Shown: positions 16,001 through 24,387, numbered from the stretch's first letter. The stretch: 31,240 nt of DNA from JBDTMT01 sp033764095 (GCA_033764095.1 JANRJF010000112.1:1-31240); one strand, 5' to 3'. Notes: a model not told the origin generated them from the sequence alone. Program-made: numbers and translations.

Positions 16001-17267
16001 ACACGACCCAAATGGGGAAGCGATTCACTACGCGTGGTGGATCCTCGGCGCGAGCATCGTGATCGAGCTGTTCGGGCTCGGCTTCGGCATCTTCGCGATC
16101 ACCACCGTCTACCCGTACATCATCGAGGCGTTCCCCGACTGGTCGCGCAAGATGGTGTTCCTGCCGACCTCGCTGATCATCCTGGTGGTCGGCGTGTTGA
16201 GCCCGGTGATCGGCTGGGCGCTCGACCGCTTCTCGATCCGCCGCGTCTTCATCCTCGGCATCGTCCTGCAGGGCACCGCGCTCTATCTCTTCTCGCACGT
16301 GCAGACCGCGAGCCAGTATCTGGGCGCGGCGCTGCTGCTCGGCATCGGCATGTCGGGCGTCACCATCCTGCCCAACCAGGTGCTGGTGTCGCGCTGGTTC
16401 CACGCCCGCGTCGGCCTGGTGAACGGCGTCATCCTCGCCGCCACCGCGCTCGGCGCGGCGATCGCGCCGGCGCTGATCACGCGCCTGATCGAGGCGCTCG
16501 ACTGGCGCAGCGCCTTCGTCGTGCTGGCGGCGCTCGCTTCGCTGCCGCCCTTGCTGGTCGTGCTGCTGATCGTGCGCGACTCACCGGCCAGCGCCGGGCT
16601 GGCGCCGTACGGCGCCGGCACCGTCGTCGCGGCGCGGGCGGCCGGCGGGCTGACGCTGCGCGAGGCGATCGCCTTCCCGGCCTTCTGGGTGTTCGCCGGC
16701 GCGATCTTTCTCGGCGGCATGCCCTGCTACGCCTACAACAAGCACATCCTCGTGTTCCTCGGTGAGCTCGGCTACGGCAAAGTCGAGGCGGCCGACTACA
16801 AGAGCCTCTTCTTCCTCGTCTCGGCGTGCGGGCGCGTCGCCTTCGGCTGGCTCGCCGATCGCAGTGACCGGCGCAATCTGCTGCTGCTGCAGATCGTGCT
16901 GATCGCCGTCGGCTACCCGCTGTTGTTCCTGGTTCCGACCCATCCGCAGATCCTGGTGCCGGCGCTGGTCCTGTTCGGCGCCGGCTACGGCGGCCTGCTG
17001 CCGTCGGTGCCGATCCTCACCGTGCACTTCTTCGGCCGCGCCCACCTCGGGACACTGCTCGGCGCGTACAAGGTCGTCTACGACGTCGCCGCCGCCAGCG
17101 CGCCGCTGTTCGTCGCGGCGCTCTACGACCACTACGGCGCCTACACCGTGCCGCAGATCTGGCTGACGGTGTTCGCCTGGCTGGCGGTACTGCTGGTGGT
17201 CTTCGGCCTGCCGCACCGACTGCCGGAGCGCACCGCACCGGTGGCGCTGTCGCAGCCCGCGGCCTGA
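15954..17267 (+). CDS. MFS transporter, OFA-like (oxalate/formate or monocarboxylate family)
   Basis: A 437-residue permease with about 12 hydrophobic segments. Signature stretches are IFAITTVYPYIIEAFPDWSR after helix 1, VIGWALDRFSIRRVFILGI in the loop 2-3 position, VSRWFHARVGLVNGVILAAT and the second-half WLADRSDRRNLLLLQ. The R-W-F-x-x-R-x-G-L motif is common in OFA and monocarboxylate carriers, so a small organic anion is the likely substrate. The start is uncertain. The first in-frame ATG with little repeat sequence is 15954, and the following residues PPCPPFSKGG come from a repeat copy, before the real first helix near AIHYAWWILG. The ATG at 16012 is out of frame. It is followed three bases later by the DUF1614 gene. 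Confidence 0.88.
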   Translation: MQQSEHPPCPPFSKGGHDPNGEAIHYAWWILGASIVIELFGLGFGIFAITTVYPYIIEAFPDWSRKMVFLPTSLIILVVGVLSPVIGWALDRFSIRRVFILGIVLQGTALYLFSHVQTASQYLGAALLLGIGMSGVTILPNQVLVSRWFHARVGLVNGVILAATALGAAIAPALITRLIEALDWRSAFVVLAALASLPPLLVVLLIVRDSPASAGLAPYGAGTVVAARAAGGLTLREAIAFPAFWVFAGAIFLGGMPCYAYNKHILVFLGELGYGKVEAADYKSLFFLVSACGRVAFGWLADRSDRRNLLLLQIVLIAVGYPLLFLVPTHPQILVPALVLFGAGYGGLLPSVPILTVHFFGRAHLGTLLGAYKVVYDVAAASAPLFVAALYDHYGAYTVPQIWLTVFAWLAVLLVVFGLPHRLPERTAPVALSQPAA

Positions 17268-17270
17268 CGC

Positions 17271-17858
17271 ATGCCGCAGCGCTCGCCGGTCCTCGCCCTG
17301 CTCGGGCTCGTCCTCGGCCTCACCGCGGCGTTCCTGGCGCTCGACCTGATCGAGTACGCGTACGCCCGCATCGGCATCGCGCCGGGTTGGATCGTCGCGC
17401 TGCTCGCCGCGTCACTGCTCGGAAGTCCGATCAATCTGCCGCTCGGCCGCATGCGCGGCGGCGACGCCGTACTCGCCGTCAACCTCGGCGGCGGCGTCAT
17501 TCCGACCGGGCTGTCGCTCTATCTGCTGCTGACGCACGCGCCGACCGGCGCGGCGCTCGCCGGCGTGCTGATCGTGGCGCTGGCGGTGCATCGGCTGGCG
17601 CGCCCGGTGCCCGGCGTCGGCATTGCCGTGCCGCTGCTGGCGCCGCCGCTGATCGCCGCCGCCGCCGCGTTGCTCCTGGCACCCGATACCGCACCGTCGG
17701 TCGCCTACATCGCCGGCACGCTCGGCACGCTGATCGGCGCCGATCTCGCCAACCTGCGCCGGCTCGCCAGCCTCGGCGGCCCGGTCGCGTCGATCGGCGG
17801 CGCCGGCACCTTCGACGGCATCTTCGTCACCGGTATTCTGGCGGTGCTGCTGGCGTAG
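17271..17858 (+). CDS. DUF1614 family membrane protein
   Basis: A 195-residue integral membrane protein with five or six hydrophobic segments. It is recognised as DUF1614 from NLPLGRM, LAVNLGGGVIPTGLSLYLLL, RPVPGVGIAVPLLAPPL, AYIAGTLGTLIGADLANL and the strongly conserved SIGGAGTFDGIFVTGILAVLLA ending. Function is unknown for the family; conserved Asp and Gly residues in the membrane suggest a transport or enzymatic role. It starts three bases after the MFS stop, so the two are likely cotranscribed, and no ribosome site of its own is visible. A CACAGATGAACAC repeat begins 15 bases after its stop. Confidence 0.9.
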   Translation: MPQRSPVLALLGLVLGLTAAFLALDLIEYAYARIGIAPGWIVALLAASLLGSPINLPLGRMRGGDAVLAVNLGGGVIPTGLSLYLLLTHAPTGAALAGVLIVALAVHRLARPVPGVGIAVPLLAPPLIAAAAALLLAPDTAPSVAYIAGTLGTLIGADLANLRRLASLGGPVASIGGAGTFDGIFVTGILAVLLA

Positions 17859-17872
17859 CGTCTCAAGATCGC

Positions 17873-18029
17873 CACAGATGAACACAGACCCCGCCACGAC
17901 CCCGCCCGATGGACACAGAGCCCCGCCCTTCCATCCTTTGATTCCTGAACAGGAAGAAGGATTCTTTGCAGGCCCGGCGGCCTCCGTGTTCATCGGGCGG
18001 CGGTGGCGTGGGGTCTGTGTTCATCTGTG
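17873..18029. repeat. CACAGATGAACAC palindromic intergenic repeat, copy 1
   Basis: The left arm (about 17873-17925) and right arm (about 17985-18029) are imperfect inverted repeats. Left starts CACAGATGAACACAGACCCC and right ends GGGGTCTGTGTTCATCTGTG. They enclose about 60 bases. It separates the DUF1614 stop from the rhomboid start and shares its ends with the copy at 24239-24336. Confidence 0.85.
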
Positions 18030-18044
18030 TTGTCCTGCGCTGCG

Positions 18045-18917
18045 ATGAGCAACGACGAGACACCGCTGCGCGACACGCCGAATCGCGCGCGCGCGGACGA
18101 ATGGGTGCTGACGCTCACCGCGCTCGACATCGCGGCGCGGGTCGATTGGGCGCCGCAGCACGGCTTCGTAGTGATGGTCGCGGCGGAGGACGCGGCGCGC
18201 GCCGGCGAGGCGCTCGATGCCTACGACCGCGAGACGGCGCCGCGGCCACCGCGGCCGCCGGTGCCGGAGTACGGTCCGACCCTCGCCGCGATCGTCGCCA
18301 CGGTGGTCATCTGCGCAGTGTTCGTCGTCACCGGTCCGCGCGACTCCGGCCACGCCTGGTTCATCGCCGGCTCGTCGAACGCGGTGCGCATCGCCGACGG
18401 CCAGTGGTGGCGGCCGGTGACGGCGCTGTTCCTGCACGCCGACTTTCCGCACGTGCTGAGCAACGCCATCGTGCTGAGCATCTTCGGCACTGCGCTCTGC
18501 CGGCTGGTCGGGCCCGGTGTGGGCCTGGCGCTGATCCTCAGCAGTGGCGCCGCCGGCAACCTGCTGAACTACGCATGGCGCGGCGCGCCGCACGACGCGA
18601 TCGGCGCCTCGACCGCCATCTTCGGCGGCCTCGGCGCGCTGGCCGCCATTCGCGCCGTACAACTGTGGCGCGGCGCCATCGCCTCGGCCTGGCGCGCCTT
18701 CGCGCCGGTCGCCGCCGGCCTGGCACTGCTCGGCATGCTCGGCTCCTCCGAGCGCAGCGACGTACTGGCGCACCTGTTCGGCTTCGGCGCCGGCGTCGTC
18801 CTGGGCGGCGCCGCGCAACTCGCCCTGCCCGTGCCGCCCGCGCGCGGTTGGCAGCACATCCTGGTCGGACTCACTGTGGCGATCGTCGCCGGCTGCGCGT
18901 TTGCCGCGCTGCGTTGA
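18045..18917 (+). CDS. Rhomboid-family intramembrane serine protease
   Basis: A 290-residue protein that cleaves transmembrane segments of other proteins inside the bilayer. The serine is S189 in GASTAIFGG, the partner histidine H243 in LAHLFGFGAG, and the oxyanion/gating residues H131, H136 and N140 lie in FLHADFPHVLSNAIVLSIFG. About six membrane helices follow residue 78. Residues 15-62 form a small soluble domain resembling DUF2007-type modules (EWVLTLTALDIAARV, AGEALDAY), so this is an N-terminally extended rhomboid. The ATG at 18045 is preferred over the in-frame GTG at 18003, which lies inside the repeat. It converges on the EthD gene across 134 bases in which nothing was recognised. 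Confidence 0.93.
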   Translation: MSNDETPLRDTPNRARADEWVLTLTALDIAARVDWAPQHGFVVMVAAEDAARAGEALDAYDRETAPRPPRPPVPEYGPTLAAIVATVVICAVFVVTGPRDSGHAWFIAGSSNAVRIADGQWWRPVTALFLHADFPHVLSNAIVLSIFGTALCRLVGPGVGLALILSSGAAGNLLNYAWRGAPHDAIGASTAIFGGLGALAAIRAVQLWRGAIASAWRAFAPVAAGLALLGMLGSSERSDVLAHLFGFGAGVVLGGAAQLALPVPPARGWQHILVGLTVAIVAGCAFAALR

Positions 18918-19051
18918 GGCTGCGAGATGCGTGAGCTGGGATCGGCCGCGCAAGCATGCATCGACGTGCCGCCGTCATGCGCAAGCGCGGGCGCGTCAAG
19001 GGGAGCCGCTACCGTCGTGAAGCTGGACGGGCCACACCGCTGACGGCGCCC

Positions 19052-19720
19052 TCACTCCTTCTGCGGCCACTCGGCGACGACGTAGGCGAAGGTGTGGCCG
19101 ATGAAGCGGCCGATGTCCGCGCGGATCACGCGTTCGCCATCGGGCGAGGCGAACATGGGCTGGCCGGCGGCGAGGGTGATCTCGGCGAAGCCGTCCCAGT
19201 CGGGCGCGTCGGGCGAGAGCTTCTCGGTAACGATGTTGGTGACGTAGCGGGTCATGTGCGGGTGGTGCTGCAGCGCCAGCGGGACGTGCCGGGTCTGCCA
19301 GTGCTGGACGAATTCGTCGTGGCTGAGATCGGGGCGGCGGCGCAGCGGGCAGAACATCTTCACACCGGCAGCGCGGCGGCCGAGCGGGCGATCGACGGTG
19401 GACTTCTGCACCACCTCGCGGGTCGCGTAGGCGGCGGCGCCGCCCATGAAGCCGGCGACGTCGCGGTGCACGATCTTCTCGCCCTCGGGTGAATCGTAGA
19501 GCCGCTCGCGGAAGTCGGCGAGCGTGTCGAAGCTCAACTCGCCGATGCTGTCGAGCGCCGCCTCGCCGTCCGGCCCGTGCTCGACGATGTTCACCGTGTA
19601 GCGGCGCATGGTCGGATGATGCGCCAGCGCGATCGGCACGTGCCCGTCGAGCAGCAGCGCGGCATAGCGCGCGTGGCTGATGTCGGGCCGGCGCGTGCAG
19701 AGGAAGATGAGCTTCACCAT
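19052..19720 (-). CDS. Tandem EthD (dimeric alpha-beta barrel) domain protein
   Basis: A 222-residue protein made of two EthD-like halves: 1-105 (VKLIFLCTRRPDISHARYAALL, GHVPIALAHHPTMRRYTVNI, FDTLADFRERLYDSPEG) and 115-220 (VKMFCPLRRRPDLSHDEFVQHW, HVPLALQHHPHMTRYVTNIV, FASPDGERVI). Each half keeps the H-x-P and HHP-x-M-x-RY pattern. The fold is a ferredoxin-like barrel that normally dimerises, so the fusion makes an internal dimer. EthD-domain proteins accompany P450 or aromatic degradation systems but most have no proven activity. It lies 43 bases after the MerR/TPR gene on the same strand, so it may be the last gene of the ku transcript. A functional link to DNA repair is not apparent. Confidence 0.88.
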   Translation of the reverse strand: MVKLIFLCTRRPDISHARYAALLLDGHVPIALAHHPTMRRYTVNIVEHGPDGEAALDSIGELSFDTLADFRERLYDSPEGEKIVHRDVAGFMGGAAAYATREVVQKSTVDRPLGRRAAGVKMFCPLRRRPDLSHDEFVQHWQTRHVPLALQHHPHMTRYVTNIVTEKLSPDAPDWDGFAEITLAAGQPMFASPDGERVIRADIGRFIGHTFAYVVAEWPQKE

Positions 19721-19763
19721 GCGCGCTTCTTCGCCGCTCCACCGCGCCCGGGCAAGCGTCCGG

Positions 19764-20609
19764 TCAGCGCTTGCCGCGCGTCAGCTGCCGGTAGCGCACC
19801 ATGTGCTTCAGCCCTTCGGCGCGATCGCCGAGGCGGCCGAGCAGCTGGCCGAGATTGTAGTGGGCGTCGGCGAAGCGCGGATTGAGGGCGAGGGCGCGGC
19901 GGTAGTGGGCGACGGCCTGGGTGGTGCGCTCGAGGTCCTCGCAGGCGAGCGCCAGGTTGTAGTGCGTCACCGGGTCGGTCTCGTCGCGTTGCAGGGCCTC
20001 GTGGTAGCAGCGCGCGGCGGTGGTGGCGTCGTCGGCCTCGTGCGCCAGGCGGCCGAGGTTGACCCAGGCGTCGGCATGGTCGGGATCGGCGGCGAGCACC
20101 CGCTCGTAGGCGGCGCGCGCCGCCTCGGGGTCCTCGTCCTCCAGCGCCAGGGCGCGCTCGAACCAGTCGCTGGCGTGCTCGGCGGCGGCGGCGCGCTTGG
20201 CACGGCTGCCGCTCGCCGACAGCGCCTGCGGCGGTTGGGCGCGGCGCGCCAGCTCGTCGACGGTGAAGGCGAACTGCAGCTGGCCGCTCTCCGGCTGCCA
20301 GACGTGATCGCCCTCGCGCACGACGACGCGGCCGCCGACCGCGGCGATGCGCACGCCGGTCAGCGGCCGCTCGGCCGGCAGCTGGCGCAGCAGCTCGGAC
20401 AGCGCGCGGCGGATGCGGCGCGGCGGCACGTGTGCCTTGAGCAGGCCGACCGCGGTGCGCAGCAGGACGACGTCCTGAAACTCGAAGCGGTAGCGCTGGC
20501 CGACGCGGCCCGGGCGGCACCACCCGGCGTACACCATGGCGCGCACGTTGGCCGGCGTGACGCCGAGCACGCGGGCGACGTCGGCGGTGCGCAGCGCCGG
20601 GGCGGTCAC
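19764..20609 (-). CDS. MerR-like HTH protein with TPR repeats, translationally coupled to ku
   Basis: A 281-residue protein. Residues 5-75 are a MerR-type winged helix (LRTADVARVLGVTPANVRAMV, RYRFEFQDVVLLRTAVGLL), followed by a beta segment (LTGVRIAAVGGRVVVREGD) and, from about residue 150, three or four TPR units (DPDHADAWVNLGRLAHEADD, DPVTHYNLALACEDLERTTQ, NPRFADAHYNLGQLLGRLGD). The GTG at 20609 overlaps the ku stop as GTGA, and there is no closer ATG, so coupling to Ku fixes the start. The HTH suggests DNA binding and the TPRs protein binding. It may regulate or assist end-joining, but that is only inferred from position. No dimerisation coiled coil typical of small-effector MerR proteins is seen. 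Confidence 0.85.
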   Translation of the reverse strand: MTAPALRTADVARVLGVTPANVRAMVYAGWCRPGRVGQRYRFEFQDVVLLRTAVGLLKAHVPPRRIRRALSELLRQLPAERPLTGVRIAAVGGRVVVREGDHVWQPESGQLQFAFTVDELARRAQPPQALSASGSRAKRAAAAEHASDWFERALALEDEDPEAARAAYERVLAADPDHADAWVNLGRLAHEADDATTAARCYHEALQRDETDPVTHYNLALACEDLERTTQAVAHYRRALALNPRFADAHYNLGQLLGRLGDRAEGLKHMVRYRQLTRGKR

Positions 20610-21472
20610 TTCGCTTTGCGCACCTTGGGCACGGCGGCGACGCCCTTCGAACGCGCCGGCTTGCGCTCCGCCTCGACCGGCTTGGCGGCGGGCGGTTCCT
20701 TGCGGGCCGCCAGCGACGCCTTGAGCGCGTCCATCAGGTCGATGATCTGGCCCTTGGCCGGCTTCGCCTCGCCGACCGCGATCTCCTGGCCGGCGATCTT
20801 CTGCTCGATCAGCGCCTCGGCGCGCGCGCGGTAGGTGTCCGTGAACTGGGTCGGATCGAACGCCGGCACCGCCAGCTGCTCGATCAGCTGGACGGCGAGC
20901 TCGACCTCGCCGGGCTTCGGCGTGATCTCGTCGCCGCGCTCGATCTCGCCGAAGTCGCGCACCTCGTCGGCATAGAAGAGCTGATGCAGCATCAGGCCGT
21001 CCTGCGCCTGGCGCAGCAGCACCAGCTGCTCCTTGCCGCGCGTCGAGAATTTCGCGATCGCCCCCTTGCCGGCCTTGGCCATCGCCTCGCGCAGCAGCCG
21101 GTAGGGCTTGTTGCCGCCCTTGTCGGGCCCGAGGAAGTAGGTCTTCTCGAAGTAGATCGGGTCGATCGAGTCGATCGGGATGAACGCTTCGATCTCGATC
21201 GACTGGTCGCTCTGCGAGTCGAGCGCCTTGAGCTCGTCGGCACTGAGCACGGCGTACTGGTCCTTGGCGTACTCGTAGCCGCGCGTCATCTGGTCGCGCT
21301 CCACCACCTCGCCGCAGGTCTGGCAGACATACTGCTGCTTGAGCCGCGAGTTGTCCTTGGCGTGCAGCATGTTGAAGGAGAGCGATTTCGACTGCGTGGC
21401 GCTGAACAGTTTCACCGGCACCGAGACGAGCCCGAAACTGATGGTTCCCGAAGCGATCGCGCGTGGCGCCAT
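20606..21472 (-). CDS. ku: Ku, bacterial non-homologous end-joining DNA end-binding protein
   Basis: A 288-residue single-domain bacterial Ku, a ring-shaped homodimer that threads onto broken DNA ends and recruits LigD. Family marks are IASGTISFGLVSVPVKLFSA at 6-25, the Cys pair C50-x2-C53, AFIPIDSIDPIYFEKTYFL, GKEQLVLLRQAQDGLMLHQL and FTDTYRARAEALIEQK. The tail from about residue 250 is rich in Lys, Arg, Pro and Ala (ERKPARSKG), as in Ku proteins that slide inward on DNA. It is divergent from ligD with 220 bases between starts, the classical two-gene NHEJ arrangement. Its stop overlaps the GTG of the MerR/TPR gene. Confidence 0.97.
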   Translation of the reverse strand: MAPRAIASGTISFGLVSVPVKLFSATQSKSLSFNMLHAKDNSRLKQQYVCQTCGEVVERDQMTRGYEYAKDQYAVLSADELKALDSQSDQSIEIEAFIPIDSIDPIYFEKTYFLGPDKGGNKPYRLLREAMAKAGKGAIAKFSTRGKEQLVLLRQAQDGLMLHQLFYADEVRDFGEIERGDEITPKPGEVELAVQLIEQLAVPAFDPTQFTDTYRARAEALIEQKIAGQEIAVGEAKPAKGQIIDLMDALKASLAARKEPPAAKPVEAERKPARSKGVAAVPKVRKAK

Positions 21473-21574
21473 GGCCTACCTCCAGAGCGAAGTCGTGGTC
21501 GTCCTGCACATCGTCTTGTCGATCCGGACCCTGCGCAATCGACACCGGCCAACGGTCTTCGCAGCGGCGGACCT

Positions 21575-21613
21575 TACCACCAGACCCCGGTCGGGGCGAG
21601 CCTTTTTGTGGTA
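21575..21613. promoter_or_regulatory. Nested hairpin in the ku-ligD intergenic region
   Basis: TACCAC (21575) and GTGGTA (21608) form the outer arms. Inside, CCCCG and CGGGG (21585-21596) form a tight hairpin, followed by CGAGCC and five T. It sits in the ligD leader and could act as an attenuator or be a degraded repeat. No obvious LexA box was seen. Confidence 0.4.
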
Positions 21614-21653
21614 TGGCCAGCCGCGCGCTCGACCCGTCGGTTGCGTCCGCCGC

Positions 21654-21688
21654 GGCTGACAGCTGAAAGCTGACAGCCGAGAGCTGAA
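21654..21688. repeat. AGCTGACAG-type tandem repeat upstream of ligD
   Basis: GGCTGACAGCTGAAAGCTGA followed by CAGCCGAGAGCTGAA, degenerate units of about 8 bases, ends four bases before the ligD ATG and replaces any normal ribosome site. The same family occurs at 24902-24935. Confidence 0.75.
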
Positions 21689-21692
21689 TCCC

Positions 21693-24248
21693 ATGCCCCG
21701 CTCGCTCGACCCCTACCGCCGCAAGCGCCACCCCGGCCGCACCCCCGAGCCGTTCGCCGGCGTGCAGCCCAAGGCCGCGGCGGCGCAGCGCTTCGTCGTC
21801 CAGCAGCACGCGGCGCGCCGGCTGCACTGGGACCTGCGCCTGGAGATCGGCGGCGTGCTGGTGAGCTGGGCGGTGCCGCGCGGACCGTCGGTGGACATAA
21901 AAGAACGGCGCCTGGCGGTGCAGACCGAGGACCACCCGCTGGAGTACGCCGGCTTCGAGGGCCTCATCCCGGCCGGCAACTACGGCGCCGGAGCGATGAT
22001 CGTCTGGGATGCCGGCCGCTACCGCACGGTGGACGGCGTCGCGCCGGCCGACGGGCTCGCCGCCGGCAAGCTCGACCTGGAGCTGATCGGCCACAAGCTG
22101 CGCGGACGCTGGGCACTGGTGCGCACCAAGGGCGAGGACGGCCGCCAGTGGCTGTTCTTCAAGAAGGCCGACGCGGCCTCCGGCGGCGCCGAGCCGGTGC
22201 TGGCGCAGCCGGCGTCGGTCCTCTCCGGGCTCACCGTCATCGAGCTGCGCGACGGCGTCCGCCGCGACGCCGAGCTCGCCGCGCAGGCCGCCGCCGCCGG
22301 CGCGCCGCGCGCCACGTTGCCAGCGGGCGCGCTGAAGCCGATGCTGGCGACGCCGACCGAGAAGCCCTTCTCGCGCGACGGCTGGGTGTTCGAGCTCAAG
22401 TACGACGGCATCCGCCTGTTGATCGACCGGCGCGGCGGCGGCGCACCGCGCCTGCTGGCACGCAGCGGCCGCGACGTCACCGCCACGTTCCCCGAGATCG
22501 CCGCCGCCGCCGCACGCCTGCCGGCCGACGACTTCACCATCGACGGCGAGGTCATCGCGCTCGACGAGCGCGGCACCGGCTCGTTCGAGCGGCTGCAGCC
22601 GCGCCTCGGCCTGACCAACAGCTGGGACGTCGAACGCGCCGCTGCCGCCATCCCGGTGCAGGTGTTCGCCTTCGACCTGCTCGCCGCCGCCGGCCACGAC
22701 CTGCGCGGGCTGCCGCTAACGGCGCGCAAGGCGCTGCTGCGCCGCCTGGTGCCAGCGGCCGGCGTCGTCCGCTATGCCGACCACATCGAGAGCGAGGGCG
22801 AAGCGTTCTTCGCCGCCGCCAGCGAGCACGAGGTCGAGGGCGTGGTCGGCAAGCGCGCCGCGTCGCCGTACCGCAGCGGCGTGCGCAGCCCCGACTGGCT
22901 GAAGGTCAAGCGCCCGCAGACCAACCGCTTCACCGTCGTCGGCTTCGTCCCCGGCAAGGGCACGCGCGCGCCGCTCGGCGCGCTGATGCTGGCCTGGCGG
23001 CGCGGCGACCAGCTGGTGCACGCCGGCAACGTCGGCAGCGGCCTGAGCGACGCGATCATCGACGCCATCCTGCCCAGCCTGCGCGAGGCGGCGCGCCCGG
23101 CGCCAGCGTTCGAGGTCGGCGCCGACCCGCTGCCGCGCAACGCCGTCTTCGTCGAGCCGCACTTCCTCGCCGAGGTCCGCTACACCGAGGTCACCGAGCG
23201 CGGCGCGCTGCGCCAGCCGGTGCTGCTCGGCGTGCGGGCCGATCTGCCGCTGGCGGACGGCGCCGCGCTGCCGGGCCAGGGCGCCGCGTCTCCACCGTCG
23301 GTCTTCCAGGAAGCGGACGCGTCACCCACCGACGTACCGCGCGGCGCCCCCGCGCCGGCCCGTGCGCCGCGCCGATCCGCCATCCGCTTCGCGCCCTCCA
23401 ACACCAACAAGGTCTTCTGGCCCGACGACGGCTACACCAAGGGCGATCTGCTGGCGTACTACGACGCCATCTGGCCGGCGATCGCGCCGTACCTGCGCGA
23501 TCGGCCGGTGGTGCTGACGCGCTACCCGGACGGCATCGCCGGCAAGTCGTTCTTCCAGAAGCACGCGCCCGAGTTCGTGCCCGACTGGGTGCCGACGGTG
23601 CGCGTCGAGGACACCGAGTACTTCCTCTGCAACGACAAGGAGGCGCTGCTCTACATCATCAACCTCGGCTGCATTCCGCTGCACGTCTGGAGCGCGCGCC
23701 GCCAGCACATCGAGCGGCCCGACTGGGTGATCATCGACCTCGACCCGAAGGGCGCGCCGCGCGCCGATGTCATCGCCGTCGCCAAGTGCCTGCATGCGCT
23801 GCTCGAGCCGCTCGGCGTGCCGCACTTCCTCAAGACCTCCGGCCAGGACGGCCTGCACATCATGCTGCCGCTCGGCGCGCAGTTGACGCACGACGAGGCG
23901 AAGACCTTCGGCGAGGTGCTGGCGCGCCTGGTGGTCGCTGAGCTGCCGCAGATCGCCACCGTCGCGCGCGCGCTCGGCAGCCGCGGCGGCAAGGTCTACG
24001 TCGACTTCCTGCAAAACGGCTCCGGCAAGCTCATCGCCGCGCCCTACTCCGTCCGCCCGCGCCCCGGCGCCACCGTCTCCACGCCGCTCGCCTGGAAGGA
24101 GCTCACCGCCCGCCTCGACCCGGCTCGCTTCACCATCAAAACGGTGCCGCCGCGCTACGCCAAGCTCGGCGATCCGCTGCTGCCGATCTTCGACACGCCG
24201 GTCGATGTCGGTGCGCTGTTAGGCGAGCTACAGAATCGCCACAGATGA
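21693..24248 (+). CDS. ligD: LigD, multifunctional NHEJ DNA ligase (phosphoesterase-ligase-polymerase)
   Basis: An 851-residue three-domain end-joining enzyme in the Pseudomonas order. Residues 1-165 are the 3'-phosphoesterase (FVVQQHAARRLHWDLRLEIG, with the H-x-D-x-R metal site, and LIPAGNYGAGAMIVWDAG). Residues 215-520 are the ATP-dependent ligase, with the nucleotidyl Lys in FELKYDGIRLLIDR, DGEVIALDE and WLKVKR. Residues 560-851 are the archaeo-eukaryotic primase-type polymerase (YTKGDLLAYYDAIWPAIAPYL, FFQKHAPE, and the catalytic Asp pair in WVIIDLDPKGAP). About 40 Pro/Ala-rich residues link ligase and polymerase. The last residues (QNRHR) and the stop are encoded by an invading CACAGATGAACAC repeat. 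It is divergent from ku. Confidence 0.97.
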   Translation: MPRSLDPYRRKRHPGRTPEPFAGVQPKAAAAQRFVVQQHAARRLHWDLRLEIGGVLVSWAVPRGPSVDIKERRLAVQTEDHPLEYAGFEGLIPAGNYGAGAMIVWDAGRYRTVDGVAPADGLAAGKLDLELIGHKLRGRWALVRTKGEDGRQWLFFKKADAASGGAEPVLAQPASVLSGLTVIELRDGVRRDAELAAQAAAAGAPRATLPAGALKPMLATPTEKPFSRDGWVFELKYDGIRLLIDRRGGGAPRLLARSGRDVTATFPEIAAAAARLPADDFTIDGEVIALDERGTGSFERLQPRLGLTNSWDVERAAAAIPVQVFAFDLLAAAGHDLRGLPLTARKALLRRLVPAAGVVRYADHIESEGEAFFAAASEHEVEGVVGKRAASPYRSGVRSPDWLKVKRPQTNRFTVVGFVPGKGTRAPLGALMLAWRRGDQLVHAGNVGSGLSDAIIDAILPSLREAARPAPAFEVGADPLPRNAVFVEPHFLAEVRYTEVTERGALRQPVLLGVRADLPLADGAALPGQGAASPPSVFQEADASPTDVPRGAPAPARAPRRSAIRFAPSNTNKVFWPDDGYTKGDLLAYYDAIWPAIAPYLRDRPVVLTRYPDGIAGKSFFQKHAPEFVPDWVPTVRVEDTEYFLCNDKEALLYIINLGCIPLHVWSARRQHIERPDWVIIDLDPKGAPRADVIAVAKCLHALLEPLGVPHFLKTSGQDGLHIMLPLGAQLTHDEAKTFGEVLARLVVAELPQIATVARALGSRGGKVYVDFLQNGSGKLIAAPYSVRPRPGATVSTPLAWKELTARLDPARFTIKTVPPRYAKLGDPLLPIFDTPVDVGALLGELQNRHR

Positions 24249-24336
24249 ACACCGAGAACCACAGATGAACACGGAGGCGCGCATCACGAGATGACGGTCT
24301 CCGAGCTCATCTGCGGTTCTCTGTGTTCATCTGTGG
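24239..24336. repeat. CACAGATGAACAC palindromic intergenic repeat, copy 2
   Basis: The left arm from 24239 (CCACAGATGAACACCGAGAA) and the right arm ending 24336 (TTCTCTGTGTTCATCTGTGG) are imperfect inverted repeats of about 42 bases around a short centre. The element overlaps the end of ligD and supplies its stop codon at 24246-24248. The flanking AATCGCCACAG resembles GATCGCCACAG at copy 1. Confidence 0.88.
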
Positions 24337-24387
24337 TGAATCTTCTTCTGAATACTTTCTAGCGCGCTCACGTCTGCCGCTGCGTCG

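Noticed and set aside
16012..16014. ATG as start of the MFS gene just after the repeat
   Set aside because: It is one base out of the transporter reading frame; the frame continues upstream to the ATG at 15954.
21575..21613. Rho-independent terminator for a plus-strand gene
   Set aside because: No gene on the plus strand ends before it, and six bases separate the hairpin from the T run.
19764..22697. A 977-codon minus-strand frame running through the MerR/TPR gene, ku and part of ligD
   Set aside because: Only the last 281 codons form a recognisable protein; the rest is out of frame with ku and antisense to ligD.
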